A stretch of DNA of 64,000 nt from NCBI RefSeq assembly GCF_000224145.3, contig NW_004190390.2, forward strand, positions 253,948 through 317,947. The letters are read 5' to 3'. Positions 23,501 through 34,100 of the stretch are shown piece after piece. The number at the start of each line of letters is the position of its first letter. Position 1 is the stretch's first letter. The position numbers and the translations under genes are program-made. This DNA comes from Ciona intestinalis (lineage: Eukaryota; Chordata; Ascidiacea; Phlebobranchia; Cionidae). The notes under the pieces are model-generated. The model worked only from the letters and a program-made list of their open reading frames with translations. It was not told the DNA's origin and searched no databases.

Positions 23501-23928
23501 CTTACCTCACAATATTCAATGATAATGTAGAAGGAGTTACAGTCAAAGAAACATTCATAAAACTGAACGATATGTGTGTGGTTAAGCGAAGTTAGTAGAA
23601 CTGCTTCTTCTCGTACTTTTTCTTTTGGAATTTCAGCCCCGAGATTTGTTTCTTTAAGAACAACTCTAAAAATGGAATGTGTGTAAATCATTTGTCTCAT
23701 TAATTATCTATATGCGCGTAACTATAAGTACTTTTCTACCTTAGACTTACCTTTATCAATAAAATACACGCACGAAACTTACGTTTTTCTCCTTTGCTTA
23801 TCATGAGCCGCACATGCGATACCAAAACTGCCTTTACCGAGAACTCTTTCAACAACAAATCTGTTTAAAATTGTCTTCCCTACAAGGCCATGTTCATACG
23901 CATGAAATTGCCGTAGCTCCAGTTCCAT
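17587..23928 (-). CDS. NEK-like protein kinase fused to two macro domains
   Basis: Twelve exons, each join phase-consistent, 594 aa: 23928-23783, 23665-23506, 22882-22764, 22413-22219, 21745-21593, 20978-20904, 20837-20771, 20180-20074, 19754-19532, 19102-18964, 18518-18276, 17744-17587. Kinase, about 24-283: GKGSFG 31-36, VVLK with Lys53, IIIEYCEGGDL as in NEKs, HRDLKPAN 146-153, DFG 165-167, SPE for APE, SDIWSLGC, Arg267. All catalytic residues are present, so activity is expected. Macro 1, about 293-415, starts ELKVVVKLGRIEDER but lacks the NAAN and GTG loops and looks degenerate. Macro 2, about 424-594, has LDVKLTCGDIT, NSCNSS, SGGNMSACRNIFHIN and IPAIGTGNLRF. Macro domains bind or hydrolyse ADP-ribose. 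Exon 7 uses a weak donor (GTATTT); reading through it stops at 20744 near an ATTAAA, so a short kinase-only form is possible. Exon 5 uses GTGCGT as donor. Confidence 0.78.
17831..18155. repeat. Minisatellite, 71-bp period, about 4.6 units
   Basis: ACACATGGTGTATTCAT recurs at 17831, 17902, 17973, 18044 and 18115. The middle three units are almost identical. In the last intron of the kinase-macro gene. Confidence 0.9.
18570..18754. mobile_element. MITE
   Basis: TAGTACTGTGGGGTAAGATG to CTTACCCACCCTAGTATA; intron between exons 10 and 11. Confidence 0.8.
18843..18950 (+). repeat. SINE tail fragment
   Basis: GTAAATCGTAAGAGGTGTATG and CCGCCACCCGACGGTAAACA; next to the exon 10 donor. Confidence 0.5.
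19165..19515. repeat. Diverged minisatellite of the 71-bp family
   Basis: Repeats of GGTGTATTCATACACCTC, CTCACTGT and ATAACATGGGTGTCTTC, ending in short units ATACTCACCGTCGATTC. In the intron between exons 9 and 10. Confidence 0.8.
20217..20406. mobile_element. MITE
   Basis: TTGTGGGGTAATATGGGACA to CTTACCCCCACCCTAGTATA. Confidence 0.8.
20550..20715. repeat. Head-to-head SINE tails (inverted repeat)
   Basis: The minus tail (ATAACACGGGTGTTCTGTTT, ATACACCACGTGC) is followed within about 20 bp by a plus tail (GGGCATGAGGTGTATGAAAC, GTTATAAAGACTGTCGTT). Forms a long snap-back in the exon 7-8 intron. Confidence 0.7.
21015..21300. repeat. Two facing SINE tail fragments
   Basis: Plus fragment 21020-21110 and minus fragment 21205-21300, in the exon 5-6 intron. 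Confidence 0.55.
21806..22006. mobile_element. MITE
   Basis: ATTGTTCTGTGGGGTAAAATG to CATCTTACCCCACTAC; contains a short internal inverted duplication near 21910-21960. Confidence 0.7.
22433..22580. mobile_element. MITE left part, truncated
   Basis: TCGGGTGGGGAAGATTGGA through TTAATTGTTTAAAACACGA, then unrelated DNA. Confidence 0.65.
23297..23492. mobile_element. MITE
   Basis: TATAGTAGGGTCGGGGAAGA to CTTATCCAACAGTACTATA; abuts the exon 2 donor. Confidence 0.75.
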
Positions 23929-24070
23929 TTTAACCCTGCGTGCTTGCAGTAAATATTGGTAACTAAACTACTTACTTTAAAGCAGTGGTTCTAAAATAAC
24001 CATCACTTCGAAAAATTACTGCGCAGAGCCCGCAATTAGCTTTTTATTTCATTTACTTTCAACGATTGAT

Positions 24071-24256
24071 TAGTAAACCTAAAGAAGTTATTCACGTATC
24101 ACCTAGAAGACTTTCATGTACCACAAAGTGGTATATGCACGTACCATTGCTTTAAAGCTATTTTAGTAAACCTAAGGAAGTTGTTCACGTATCACCCGGA
24201 AGACTTTCATGTACCACAAAGTGGTATATGCACGTACCATTGCTTTAAAGCTATTT
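24071..24256. repeat. Tandem duplication, 93-bp unit, two copies
   Basis: TAGTAAACCTAA begins units at 24071 and 24164. Each carries GTACCACAAAGTGGTAT, itself a near-palindrome. Lies 150-330 bp upstream of the kinase-macro start codon, so could be promoter sequence. Confidence 0.85.
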
Positions 24257-24519
24257 ACTGCTAGAAAGTTAATTCGTCAACAACAGTTATAGCGATTATA
24301 AGTACGTTTGCCTATTGTTGCAGCTGGGCCAGGGTAATTTCACTTTTACAGTCTCACTACGCCAACAACAACGTCATGTTTGCACCTCGTACATGCAAGT
24401 GGCAAATATGAGCGTGCCCACACACACATTACAGTTCGCCACTCGATTACTTACACCTGACTGGCAAACGTATTTCTTTGTAGCAACATGATACCAAAAC
24501 CAACGTCAAAACAAATAAC

Positions 24520-25105
24520 TGCCATGTTACATACGCTGTAACTTATACGCGGCCCGTTGGTATATGAAACAGAAACCCCGTGTTTTAACTGTATATACTG
24601 TCGTGTTGTCCCGCCCAGAGTCGTATAAACACCGAGTAGTCCAACTGCCGTCTTTGTGTGTCCAAAATAGAGCAAAAGTGGTGACTTTGGCAATGGGTTT
24701 AAACGAACTTGTTAGGATTTGTTTGTGTTTTCCTTTCGTGGGAAGGTGTAAAACAGCTTCTATTTACCCTACCAAACATTTTTTAGAAAAAATATAGAAA
24801 TTTAGCCGCATTAAATGACTAAAATGTCGCAAATCAACCGCTTCTAATTCTAATTTTTGACTTCTTTTGACACAGAAAACAAATGCCACATGTTTTTTAC
24901 ATTTTTTAACTTTTAAATTTGTTTTTAGGCCCAAGTTTTTTTGTATTTTACCGAAAAACATACATCTTCCCTATACCTACTGTGTTATTTTGGACCCAAA
25001 CTGCCGTTCAATTTGTGTTTTACGTAACATAGGGTTGGACTACTCGGTTTTTCTATGGCTCTGGTCCCGCCACGAGAGGATAAATAAGTTGCATTCATTC
25101 ATATT
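24520..25105 (+). repeat. SINE interrupted by a fold-back element
   Basis: SINE sequence to about 24630 (GAAACAGAAACCCCGTG) resumes at about 25060 (CCCGCCACGAGAGGATAAAT). The inserted piece is described in the next entry. Confidence 0.55.
24631..25048. mobile_element. Non-autonomous DNA element, TIR ACCGAGTAGTCCAAC
   Basis: ACCGAGTAGTCCAAC at 24631-24645 is exactly inverted at 25034-25048 (GTTGGACTACTCGGT). Sub-terminal CTGCCG blocks are also mirrored. About 418 bp, AT-rich, no coding sequence; inserted in a SINE. Confidence 0.7.
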
Positions 25106-25120
25106 TCACCGAACAAACAA

Positions 25121-25860
25121 AAAAGTACTGTGGGATAAAATAAATACCGTTAGCATATGTTTTCCTAAATTTCCCAATCGTGTGTTTTTAACAATTAACA
25201 AAACCTTCTTACGAACGTGAAGATATGGTTATTGGTTTAAAAGTCCTTGGACGAGTTTAAAAGTCCTTTGAGCCAGTTTTTTATTTAGATTTCTATGTTA
25301 ACATGCTCAAATGTGGCCTAATAGCGCCCTCTGGTATTAAAATATCACTATGGTTTCGTGAAGCTAAAATTCTTGAATTGAGTTTTTGTAAATTAAGAAA
25401 ATGTTCGTGTTTTTAGTGTTACTCCGATACGCAAAGCATTTAGATTGACAAATGATTGGGAAAATTAATGGACTTGTCGTCCCGACATCTAGTTTCAGTA
25501 AAATTGTGTATATTTACGTTTTATGCTAACTATAAAAGTAGAGTTAATTATTAATTTAATGATATAACTTATTAACTTTAATGTGTATATTGCAGTACGC
25601 CATCATATACGTATATATAATAAATAATACTATAGTAATACTTTATTTATAATGTCTTTTAACAACTGTTGTTTTGCTGTTGGTTTCCTTCTGTTTGGTC
25701 TTTAAATCATGATCTTCGCTATTGTTTTTAAAACGATGTTAAAAAAATATTTTGTTATATAAACATTTAAAAGAATCCATTCTATTTTTTAGGTATTAGT
25801 TTTTAAAATACTATTTTAAGTTTAATGTTTAAAAGCCATGTAAAACATCTGTAACCCACG
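25121..25860. other. Upstream region of the coiled-coil gene
   Basis: Begins with a decayed MITE left end (TACTGTGGGATAAAATA, 25121-25250). The rest is AT-rich, without exons or repeats I recognise. Confidence 0.5.
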
Positions 25861-27994
25861 ATGGCGCTCTCAATCCTCACAAACCGTAAGTTGGACGAGG
25901 AAGATGACGACATGCTTGCTGTCAGCGATATCGGGCAGTTTGGGGAAGCGTACGAGAGTTCCCTCCGCCCCTCCCTTGCTGACAAACTTCAGGTGAAATT
26001 TGTTGCCTTTTATTTAAAAAAGTAACTTTTGTATTTATTAAAAATGAAACTAGTTTTGTCTCGTGAGTCTATGGTATTACTGTACAAATGTACTATGACA
26101 TCACATAGTACTTTGTCTGTTTGGAAATATAAGCAATATGTTATGTGTTGCAACTTACATCTCAGGTGTTAGTAATTACGTGTTAGTAGTCGGCAACACT
26201 AAAAATTTCTGTGCTAACTTAGCTTATGATATAGTAGCTACTTTTTATGCACCAAGTTTGTAAAGGACACATATTCCCAAGCTGTTTCTATTGCTTGCTT
26301 TAATAAATTAATGCATGTCTGCATGTGTCCTTTGTAATTGCAGCATTGCAACCTATAACCACATTAGATAGTTGTATTAAAAGGAAAAGGGTTATATATA
26401 TACTTTTTACTTTATAAGTAGTTACTGTATTTCAATTGATGGCTTTTTGAGTATATTTACTAAGGATTGTTAATAGGGCAGTGCTTGTTTATTACTTTCA
26501 TCATTATTTTAATACGCTTAAGATTTATTTGAATAACAGGTTGGGTTTCTGGCATCAGATCAGTTCACACAAACATATGACACCGAGATTCTTGACATTA
26601 AACAAATGACTCAAACTGTGCAGAGGCTTGTGGAAGACATGGCTAAAGTTAAAAGGGATTTTCAGTTTACAAAACAAGTTATGAAAGCGGCATTTGAGGA
26701 GAAGTTGCAAAACAAAGCTTTTGAGTTGTATACAAAACTTAATGATCGGTTTCGAGATGTGCATGAGTTGCATGAAGAAAGGGTTGCTGTGGTACGGAGA
26801 AGTTTCAAACAGCAGTTGCAAGATGCTTTGGTTAAAATGGCTTCTCATTATAAGAAGTATTATGAAGCAAAACTGGCAGGGAAGCTTGTTTCTGACGATT
26901 CTTCAGGAAAAAAGGGCAAAATCGCGACTCTGGAAGCCGAACTTAGTCGACATCAATCTGTTATTCAAATGATGGAGGTGCAGATGGAACAACTTCGAGT
27001 GGAACTTGCTGCTCAACCTGAAGCCACAGAGATAACTATAGACACGTCAGAACTCGATGCAATGACAGAGCAAAATAAGTCGCTACAAGTGGAAATTAGT
27101 AAACTGAATGACAGGGTTGACGATTTGACGGACTCTTTAGAATTTAGGGAAGAAAAGATAAAACAGCTCGGACTGGAAATTATGGAGGCTAAAGTTGAAG
27201 TTGAGAAAGAAAGAGAAGCCACGAAAAGATTGGCGCATCAGGTAGAAGAAACTAAGAAGGAGATGGGGGAGCAGAAGATGGAAGCTATGAAAGCACTCGA
27301 TAGGCAGAAGTTTGCATTGGAACAAGACATGGCTTCAAAACTTGCAGATAACGAGCAGGCAGCTGCAAGTGCAGCACGAGATCGGGAGAAGATGCTCAAA
27401 GAAATGGAGATTGAGTTGGAGAAGAGGTTACTAGAAGAAAGGAAGAAGTTTGAGTTACGTCTTACACAGGAGAAGGAAGAGAACCAGCGCAGAAACAGGG
27501 CACTTCAGGATTCAAAATCTCTTGAAAGAGTAGTGGAACAGCAAAGACAGGAAATATATGCGTTGAAACAAAGATTAATCAGATCGCAAAAACAATGGGA
27601 AAAAAAATTTGCAATTCTGCGTGCAAGCCTACACGCATTAAAAGATGAAAATTATATTCGCGTCAATTTACAGAAGCAATCGGCAACACTCAAGTACGCT
27701 TCAATAAGTTATGGTCCAGATGCCCCCATCCAACCTGGTTCCATGATGCCAACTCCTGTTCTAGCTCCTGGCCAAATTAACCCAAAACCATTGCTTCCTC
27801 CCGTTCCAAAAGCCCTCCCTTCTATTAAGCAAGGCGGGAGACTGGGCAAGAGAACAAACACTCTTCCCAGTGGTGTTGGGACTGATCCTTTTAGTGAAGA
27901 AGAAGCAGAAGATTATGAAGAAGAGGAAGATGGTTTTATTCCTCTTCCACCCAAACCACCAAGCGTGGGGGATTACATGCCAGCCATCGCATAA
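25861..27994 (+). CDS. Coiled-coil protein, possibly C10orf67-like
   Basis: Two exons, 25861-25992 and 26540-27994, phase 0, 528 aa. The first 44 residues are acidic (EEDDDM), then VGFLASDQFTQTYDTEI, then a long alpha-helical, Lys/Glu/Gln-rich stretch (about 55-410) with heptad-like leucine spacing typical of coiled coil. The tail is proline-rich (about 420-470), with an acidic block (EEEAEDYEEEED) and PLPPKPP near the C-terminus. I recall a similar N-terminal arrangement (STQT followed by EI and LK, then helices) in vertebrate C10orf67, but cannot confirm it here; the coiled coil itself is certain. No enzyme motif, membrane segment or signal peptide. AATAAA at 28088, about 94 nt after the stop. 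Structural or ciliary roles are common for such proteins and are only a guess. Confidence 0.85.
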
Positions 27995-28087
27995 AAAGCT
28001 CCTATTTTAAATTTCGCTCATTATTTTAAAGTCTTAAAAAAGTTGTTTTATATTTATTAAAAACATGTACACTGTGACTGTGACAAT

Positions 28088-28093
28088 AATAAA
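28088..28093 (+). terminator. AATAAA signal of the coiled-coil gene
   Basis: AATAAA within AATAATAAAACAG, 94 nt after the stop. Confidence 0.6.
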
Positions 28094-28211
28094 ACAGAGC
28101 ACAATATAACTGTTTACATTATAAGTGGTTTAAATGTTTAGCAGGTTGAGTAAGATGTTTTTCATTCTCTTTTATCTTCAAATGTTTTCCTTTTTTTAAC
28201 TTTGAATGAAT

Positions 28212-28526
28212 GTAACTTACTTTATCCTCGCGTGGCCGGAAAACGACAGTCGTTATAACACGGGTTTAACACCTCGTGCCAGCTTACGAGTTACCATGTA
28301 TGTTACTTTGTGGGTAATTATTTTTTTTTTTGTGGGTGATTATTATTTTTTTTTTTTCATTCTTTTTTATGTATGGCTGATAATTTGGACAACCCATTAG
28401 TGACCACTGGGTTGGGACAATTGTCGTTAAGTGTCTTGCTCAAGGACACATATACAGCGTCGAGTCTCAAACTAATTACCTCTGGGTTACAGGCAGGCGC
28501 GCTAACCACTATGCCACGGCGCCGGG
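28212..28526 (-). repeat. Near-complete SINE, reverse orientation
   Basis: On the minus strand it reads GGCGCCGTGGCATAGTGG, GTTAGCGCGCC, then B-box-like sequence, body and tail TCCTCGCGTGGCC (plus-strand spelling at 28226). A good copy for defining the family. Confidence 0.85.
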
Positions 28527-28673
28527 CATTCTTCCATTTGGTAGTAAACAAAAACATTCAAAGAATTATACAACCGTATCCTCCTGAGTCTTAAAGAGCG
28601 TTGTAATTGTTTAAAACAGGTAATTTCGGATACTATGTGCTACCGGTATCCATCTTACCCCGCGCTACTGTAT
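28527..28673. mobile_element. MITE right part, left end replaced by the SINE
   Basis: CATTTGGTAGTAAACAAAAAC to CTTACCCCGCGCTACTGTA; the SINE is inserted in or next to it. Confidence 0.65.
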
Positions 28674-29016
28674 TAATCGTAATGTTGGAAACAAACGTGT
28701 ATATGTGTATTATCCGCAGTGCGACACGCCATGGAACCTATGAAAGGCCAGAGTGGACAGCACAAACAGAAAATTTAGACGCTTTTGTTCATTACTTTTT
28801 CGGGACGTGTGAAGTATCTACGATTCAGAGTATCCACACTATAGTGTTTCCAAACGGTTTACTTTACTTTTGGACAAAGCACTGTAAGTCACAATTAAAC
28901 AAAGGGGCTCTCCGCTTTGAGACAGTATACCGACAGCAACTGAAAAAAATACAAAATACAGAGAAAGTACGCTTGCTCAAACTTTCCAGTCTGATGAGCG
29001 CAGGCTGCATGAGAGT

Positions 29017-31496
29017 ATGTGTCAATGTAAGGACTATTTATTGAAGCTAAATTACAGAAAAGTTTTACTCGGTGTGTTCCTTATTTCGACAACATCCACT
29101 ATAATAGTGATCACCAACTTTTCGAGCAAGTTCGTCAGAAAAAGCACCAGCTACCACAACAACCTGACACGGCAATATTCTTTCGTGCATGTCGAAAAGA
29201 AGACTGAAAACATCAGGTGAATAGTGGTTACTCTGGGCGATTGACTGCGTTTATTCGTGCCGCATTCCCGGAACGCGATCATGTGTTTGGCTGGGTTAAT
29301 AAAGTAATGATGCTGTATTGATGGCAGTAGCCTATATTCGTGATTTTAAGAGCGTAACGCTGTTATGTAACCCATTTTATAACACGTAAAAATAAAGCAA
29401 CGAAAAATATAGTAGGGTGGGATAAGATAAGACATGTTTTTATTCTCTTATCTCTTCCCATTTGATAGTAAACAAGTTATATTTATAGCATTAAACATCC
29501 TTATCCTCATTGCCCTAAAAAGCGTTGTTATTTGTTCAAAACATGATCGGGAAATAAGGGATTTAGCTGCCAACGGTATCCGATTTTACCCCACCATACT
29601 GTTAGTATAGTATATTGCTTGCGCAATGCTATTGTTTATAAGGTATCCGGTGTTATGTGCTCACTATGCATTATTTCCTCAAACCGCCGCACCAAACGCG
29701 GAAGTTATATAGTTACGCTTTGTTGTTACCAGGCCGCTGATACTACTGTGGAACCCTGAATGGGGGTATGCCAAGATACACCGGCAAGATGGCTTCGCAG
29801 CCGGCCTCTGCACGGTCACATATAACCAGAGCCGAGTTTCAGAAGCACGGGCAGTTGTTATTCACTTTACTGATGTGACAAGGGAGTTGCTTGAATGGGA
29901 AAACAAGACAAGGTTATTAAACTGTAGTGTCTGTGCGAGAAATGTTATTCAGCGTCATTTCATCACTGGGCCGACTTATAGTACTGTGGGGCAGGATAGC
30001 ATAAACTGTTAGCTCCTACATCTCATATTTCGTAATCGTGTTTTGGACTATTTATACCAACGTAGAGTCGCGGGCTAAACAGTTATAGGCTATAATTCTT
30101 TAAATATTCTTTGTTTACTACCAAATGGCTTGAAAAAAGAGAATGAAAACATGTCCCATTCCCCCCCACCATAAATATATGTATCAATACGTCTGCTTCT
30201 TTTTTTAACCATATTTTTGTTGCCAGAAACCCAGATCAATTCTTTGTGTTCTGGTCGGTTGAAGCTCCGTCGTACCTGCAGTATTATAACACAAAGGCAA
30301 AGTGGTACAAAGACGATCACTTTTTTAACTGGACAATGACTTATCGGCGAGACTCTGATATTTTTGCGCCGTATTTAGAAGCCGGTGTGGCCCGGGACAT
30401 CTTCTCGCGAAGATTAAAAGATACTGGCGCGGCTGTAGCTAAGAAGACTAGAGTCGCCGTGAGTATATGATTTTGTATTTAATATGGTTTTGTATTGAAT
30501 ATGGTTTTGTATTTAATATGGTTTTGTATTTAATATGGTTTTGTATTTAATATGGTTTTGTATTTAATATGGTTTTGTATTTAATACGGATTTGTATTCA
30601 TCAAGTCAAACGTGGCAAAGTATGTTTGCGCCTTTATTATGGCGTAACGGAATGTAATCAAGTTCATGGTGCTACAACCTTTGTAGGTGTGGTATCTATA
30701 ATTGTATATAAACCAACAATTTTGACATCCCTCAAGGACCACTATGTTTGAGCCAACCGTGGTAAATGTCTACTTTGAGGACAAAACACCCATACACAAT
30801 GGTAGCAGTGCGAGCTTCGTTTTTACAATTTTTTTATAGAGCAACTAATTTGCCATTGGGCTATTTTTTAGTATATTTCGTATTTAATAAAATAAACATA
30901 TTTTTCAGCTGTGGCTGGTCAGTAACTGCAATGTTCTCTACGGATCGGTCGAACGAATGAAATATGTCGATAAATTAATAGAAGCAGGTCTGCCGGTCGA
31001 ACGTTTTGGAAAATGCTTCAACAATGCGGCAGAGTTTAACGACTTATCTCTTGATAGACTTGCGTCATATAAATTTTATCTCGCTTTTGAAAACGCGTTA
31101 CATTGCAAAGATTACGTTTCGGAAAAATTCTGGCAAAACGGTATACAGTCGTGGAGGGTACCCGTTGTTTGGGGGGCGAGGAAAGAAGATCTTTTGCGTC
31201 TTGTTCCAGAAAACTCATTCATTCATGCAGATGATTATGAAACAGCTGCAGACCTGGCCGAATACCTTATATATTTGGACAACAATACAACGGCGTATAC
31301 TGAATATTTTAATTGGTTTGGTTCAAATTATACCACAGAATATCTGGCAACACTGTACGAGCGAACTGCTGAAACTTTACTCTGCGACAAACTGCTGGCA
31401 AAACCAGAGCCAAAAATTATTCCGTCGGTTAAAGAAAATATTTTTAGCTCTGAATCAGAGGACTGTTTAAAGGAGAAAACTCTAATAAATGATTGA
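29017..31496 (+). CDS. Golgi alpha-1,3-fucosyltransferase (GT10)
   Basis: Transfers L-fucose from GDP-fucose to GlcNAc-type acceptors in the Golgi lumen. Exons 29017-29216, 29733-29912, 30227-30458, 30909-31496 (stop), all phase-consistent, 399 aa, close to the family's usual 350-430. Type II topology: short basic N-terminus, membrane anchor about 16-35 (VLLGVFLISTTSTIIVITNF), stem, then ILLWNPEW, AVVIHFTD, the acceptor-side signature FNWTMTYRRDSDIFAPY (160-176) and the GDP-fucose signature FENALHCKDYVSEKFW (264-279). The ATG at 29017 is chosen because it gives the anchor directly; a longer 5' end is not excluded. Several NxT/S sites lie in the lumenal part. The linkage made (alpha-1,3 versus 1,3/1,4) cannot be told. 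Confidence 0.92.
29409..29600. mobile_element. MITE
   Basis: TATAGTAGGGTGGGATAAGA to TTTTACCCCACCATACTG; first intron of the fucosyltransferase. Confidence 0.8.
29977..30175. mobile_element. MITE
   Basis: TATAGTACTGTGGGGCAGG to CATTCCCCCCCACCATA; second intron. Confidence 0.75.
30468..30602. repeat. 17-bp minisatellite, about 7 units
   Basis: TTTTGTATTTAATATGG repeated head to tail with single changes; third intron, starting right after the donor site. Confidence 0.9.
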
Positions 31497-31499
31497 ATG

Positions 31500-31570
31500 G
31501 ACTTATTTATCTTCGCGTGGGGCAACGACAGTCGTCATAGCAACACGAATGTTACTACCATGTGCGGTAC
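31500..31570 (-). repeat. SINE tail fragment
   Basis: ACTTATTTATCTTCGCGTGG and GACAGTCGTCATAGCAACAC; immediately after the fucosyltransferase stop. Confidence 0.45.
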
Positions 31571-31636
31571 GAGATAAAATAACATAACTTGTTATTTATA
31601 AAAAAACTACAAACGCGGACGGTCTTATCCCAACTT

Positions 31637-31822
31637 ACTATAGGGTGGGGAAAGATGAGACACCTTTTTAGCACATAATACGCAATTATTTTGATCTTGT
31701 TTTTTTACAATGGTCTTTGGGAGTCGTGAGAATACGTTTTTTTTTCGTTGACTGTTCTTAGTTAACTAACAAATGGGACTAGGAATGGAATGAAATGTGT
31801 CCCATCTCCCCCCACCATATTA
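31637..31822. mobile_element. MITE
   Basis: TATAGGGTGGGGAAAGATGA to CATCTCCCCCCACCATAT. Confidence 0.75.
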
Positions 31823-32310
31823 AAGTAAATATATTTAAAACACACTCTTAAAGTGATCTTATTTAACACCAAACTAAATAAAGAAATATTTTTACATTTA
31901 TTGAACTTTCGATTACCTCTGCTTCTTTATTACTCTCGTTTACACGACAAGGGATTTATTAGAAATTTGCTGGACGTAGAGAGAGCAGGCGAGGTCGGCA
32001 GCAATTTTCGTATTAACGATGGTGTACGGTAAGGTTACATATATTTCGCAGCGTTGTTGTCATAAGCGTAAACCTTAACTTAGCGGGTTTGTTTAGTATT
32101 GTTCGGCACAATTTACCATATAAGCGTATGATAATAGTATTTCAATGTTAGTAACAAAAGTGTGTTTAGCGATCTATGTGTAGCGTCTTTTATTTCGTTG
32201 TATATATGGACGTCTGTACGGTTTAAATTTATTTGTCACAGATTATACGAAAATAGTGTTTATGTATAAACAAATAGAGTTCCAGTGCTGAAGCTGCGCT
32301 TACCGTAACT
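31823..32310. other. Intergenic, likely promoter of the lectin-like gene
   Basis: No exon or repeat recognised. AT-rich. Confidence 0.4.
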
Positions 32311-34100
32311 ATGAAAAAGGTCTTTTGTATCTTGACTTTACTTGCGGAAGTTTTGTTGGTTACTGTTTTAGGTAAGTTACATTATGTTTATATAATACGT
32401 TATAGTACAGGACATTGTGATGTCAGTGTAAAATTTAAACTGAGCTTGTTATTTTTGTCCGATTGTGTGCAGTTTAGCTAGGCCTGCATATGTGTTAACT
32501 TGAAACGGGCACGAGGTGTATGAAATAAATCACCCGTGGTATAACGACTGCTGTTGCCCCGTCACGGGGAAAATTAAATTACATTCAATACAGCAGATCA
32601 ACTGAAGACAACAAGAGGAAGTTTGGAACAATCTTCGTTTTCAGAAAAATCAAAAACAAAAGAGCAAGTAGTCTATAACCTATGCTTACCTAGAAAACCT
32701 GACTTCGTATACGCAACAGTCAAACCGAGTAACCAATCTTTGCCCAACAAATTCAACGTGGCTATTCTTGAAATAAAAGCGTACAGTTTTGTGTTTGAAT
32801 TAGAGCGTGTTGATCAAGCTACAGGGTGGGATGCGATGATAACTGTGGTTCTTTTACATAGATTAGTATTTATGATATTGATAAACTGTTTCGCCTAGCT
32901 ATATTATAACGCAAATTGGATATTATGTCCTAACGGTATTCATCTTACCCCACAGTATCCTATAATATATATTAAAACAGGTATTGCCTTTGCCCATCGA
33001 GAACGGGTTTATTGGCTTCCAGAACTATCTGGAATAAATACAATGACGAAGAAGCAATCAGCGGTTTACTGCAGTAACCGTAGCGCTGAATTAGCTGATA
33101 TTGCGGACAGGGAGACGTACGGATTGATATATGGTCATGTTGCCAAACACTACAAGTATCAAACCCTAGTGTACACGTACGTACATGTTTGGATAGCATC
33201 GAAATACAACTCTCAGGTATATTTTGCAAGCAAAAATTTTAGTATAGTGGGGTGGGAGAAGATGGGTCACACTTAACACATTATATCCAAATATCCTGAT
33301 TGTGTTTTAAACAATTAGCAACGGTCTATGGGTGTCGTGAGGATATAGTTTTATAATTTTATAAATGTTTTTTTTGTTAAATACCAAATAGGTCGAGAAA
33401 ATAGAGTTAAAAGGAGTCCCATCTCCCCCCCACCCTACTGTATATTGTGGTAGAAAAAGATAGAACGCCTTTTCATTCTGTTTTCTCGTCCCACTAGATA
33501 GTAAACAGAGAGCATTCAAAGAATTATGATGTTGCATTCTCACGACTTACATAGAGCGTTGTTATTTATAAAACACAATCAGGATATTTAGATATTATGT
33601 GCTAAAGTGTCCCGTATTACCCCACCCTAATACACGTACATTTCACATATAGTACTGTAGGATAAGATGGGTATAGTACTGTTAGCACCTAGTTTTATAT
33701 TTACTGGTCGTGTTTTTTAACAACGAATAACGTTTTTTTATACATTCGTAGGCTACGGTTCCTACTGTAAAATTTCTTTGTTAACGGCTAAATGGGATAA
33801 AAAAATGAATTAAAAACATATCCTATCTTACCGCACTCTACTATATATGCGTAAATTTATGCATTGAAAAATAACCAACAGACCGGAAAAGTGGCACAGA
33901 GCAATGGTGAACCAGGCTTTAATGGAGATAGAAATTGGAAACAGCCCGGCTTTCCCACCTCACAGAGCACTAGCACCGAACTAGTGATGCGGGTTCGTTA
34001 TTTACACACAAACGACAGTGGATTACTGAATTATCCGATCGGAAAAGAATTTGAAGCGTCTACTGTTCTCTGCTCCATAAAACTTTCTTCCGATCTATAA
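32311..34100 (+). CDS. Secreted C-type-lectin-like protein
   Basis: Exons 32311-32371, 32594-32806 (donor uncertain), 32981-33216, 33882-34100 (stop); with these limits the frame is open and totals 242 aa. Residues 1-20 form a signal peptide (MKKVFCILTLLAEVLLVTVL). Exon 3 has VYCSNRSAELADIADRE and VHVWIASKYNSQ; exon 4 has NWKQPGFPTS, MRVRY, SGLLNYPIG and TVLCSI. Order and spacing (Cys, AELADI, VWIA, W.QPGFP, GL.NYP, final Cys) resemble a C-type lectin fold, but the EPN/QPD and WND calcium motifs are absent, so sugar binding is not expected. A MITE starts at 32817, ten bases past the proposed exon 2 donor, which is why that boundary is unsure. Not closely similar to the lectin at 6399. Confidence 0.6.
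32500..32592 (+). repeat. SINE tail fragment
   Basis: CGGGCACGAGGTGTATGAAA and TATAACGACTGCTGTTGCCC; ends at the exon 2 acceptor of the lectin-like gene. Confidence 0.6.
32817..32958. mobile_element. MITE, decayed
   Basis: CTACAGGGTGGGATGCGATG to CTTACCCCACAGTATCC; touches the end of exon 2. Confidence 0.65.
33241..33632. mobile_element. Two MITEs back to back
   Basis: First 33241-33438 (AGTATAGTGGGGTGGGAG to CCCCACCCTACTG), second 33439-33632 (TATATTGTGGTAGAAAAAGA to ATTACCCCACCCTAA). They lie in opposite internal orientation in the same intron. Confidence 0.75.
33648..33846. mobile_element. MITE
   Basis: ATATAGTACTGTAGGATAAG to CTTACCGCACTCTACTATA; third copy in this intron. Confidence 0.7.

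Noticed and set aside
28607-29044. 145-codon frame upstream of the fucosyltransferase
   Set aside because: Starts inside a MITE and shows no family resemblance; more likely 5' flank or leader of the fucosyltransferase.
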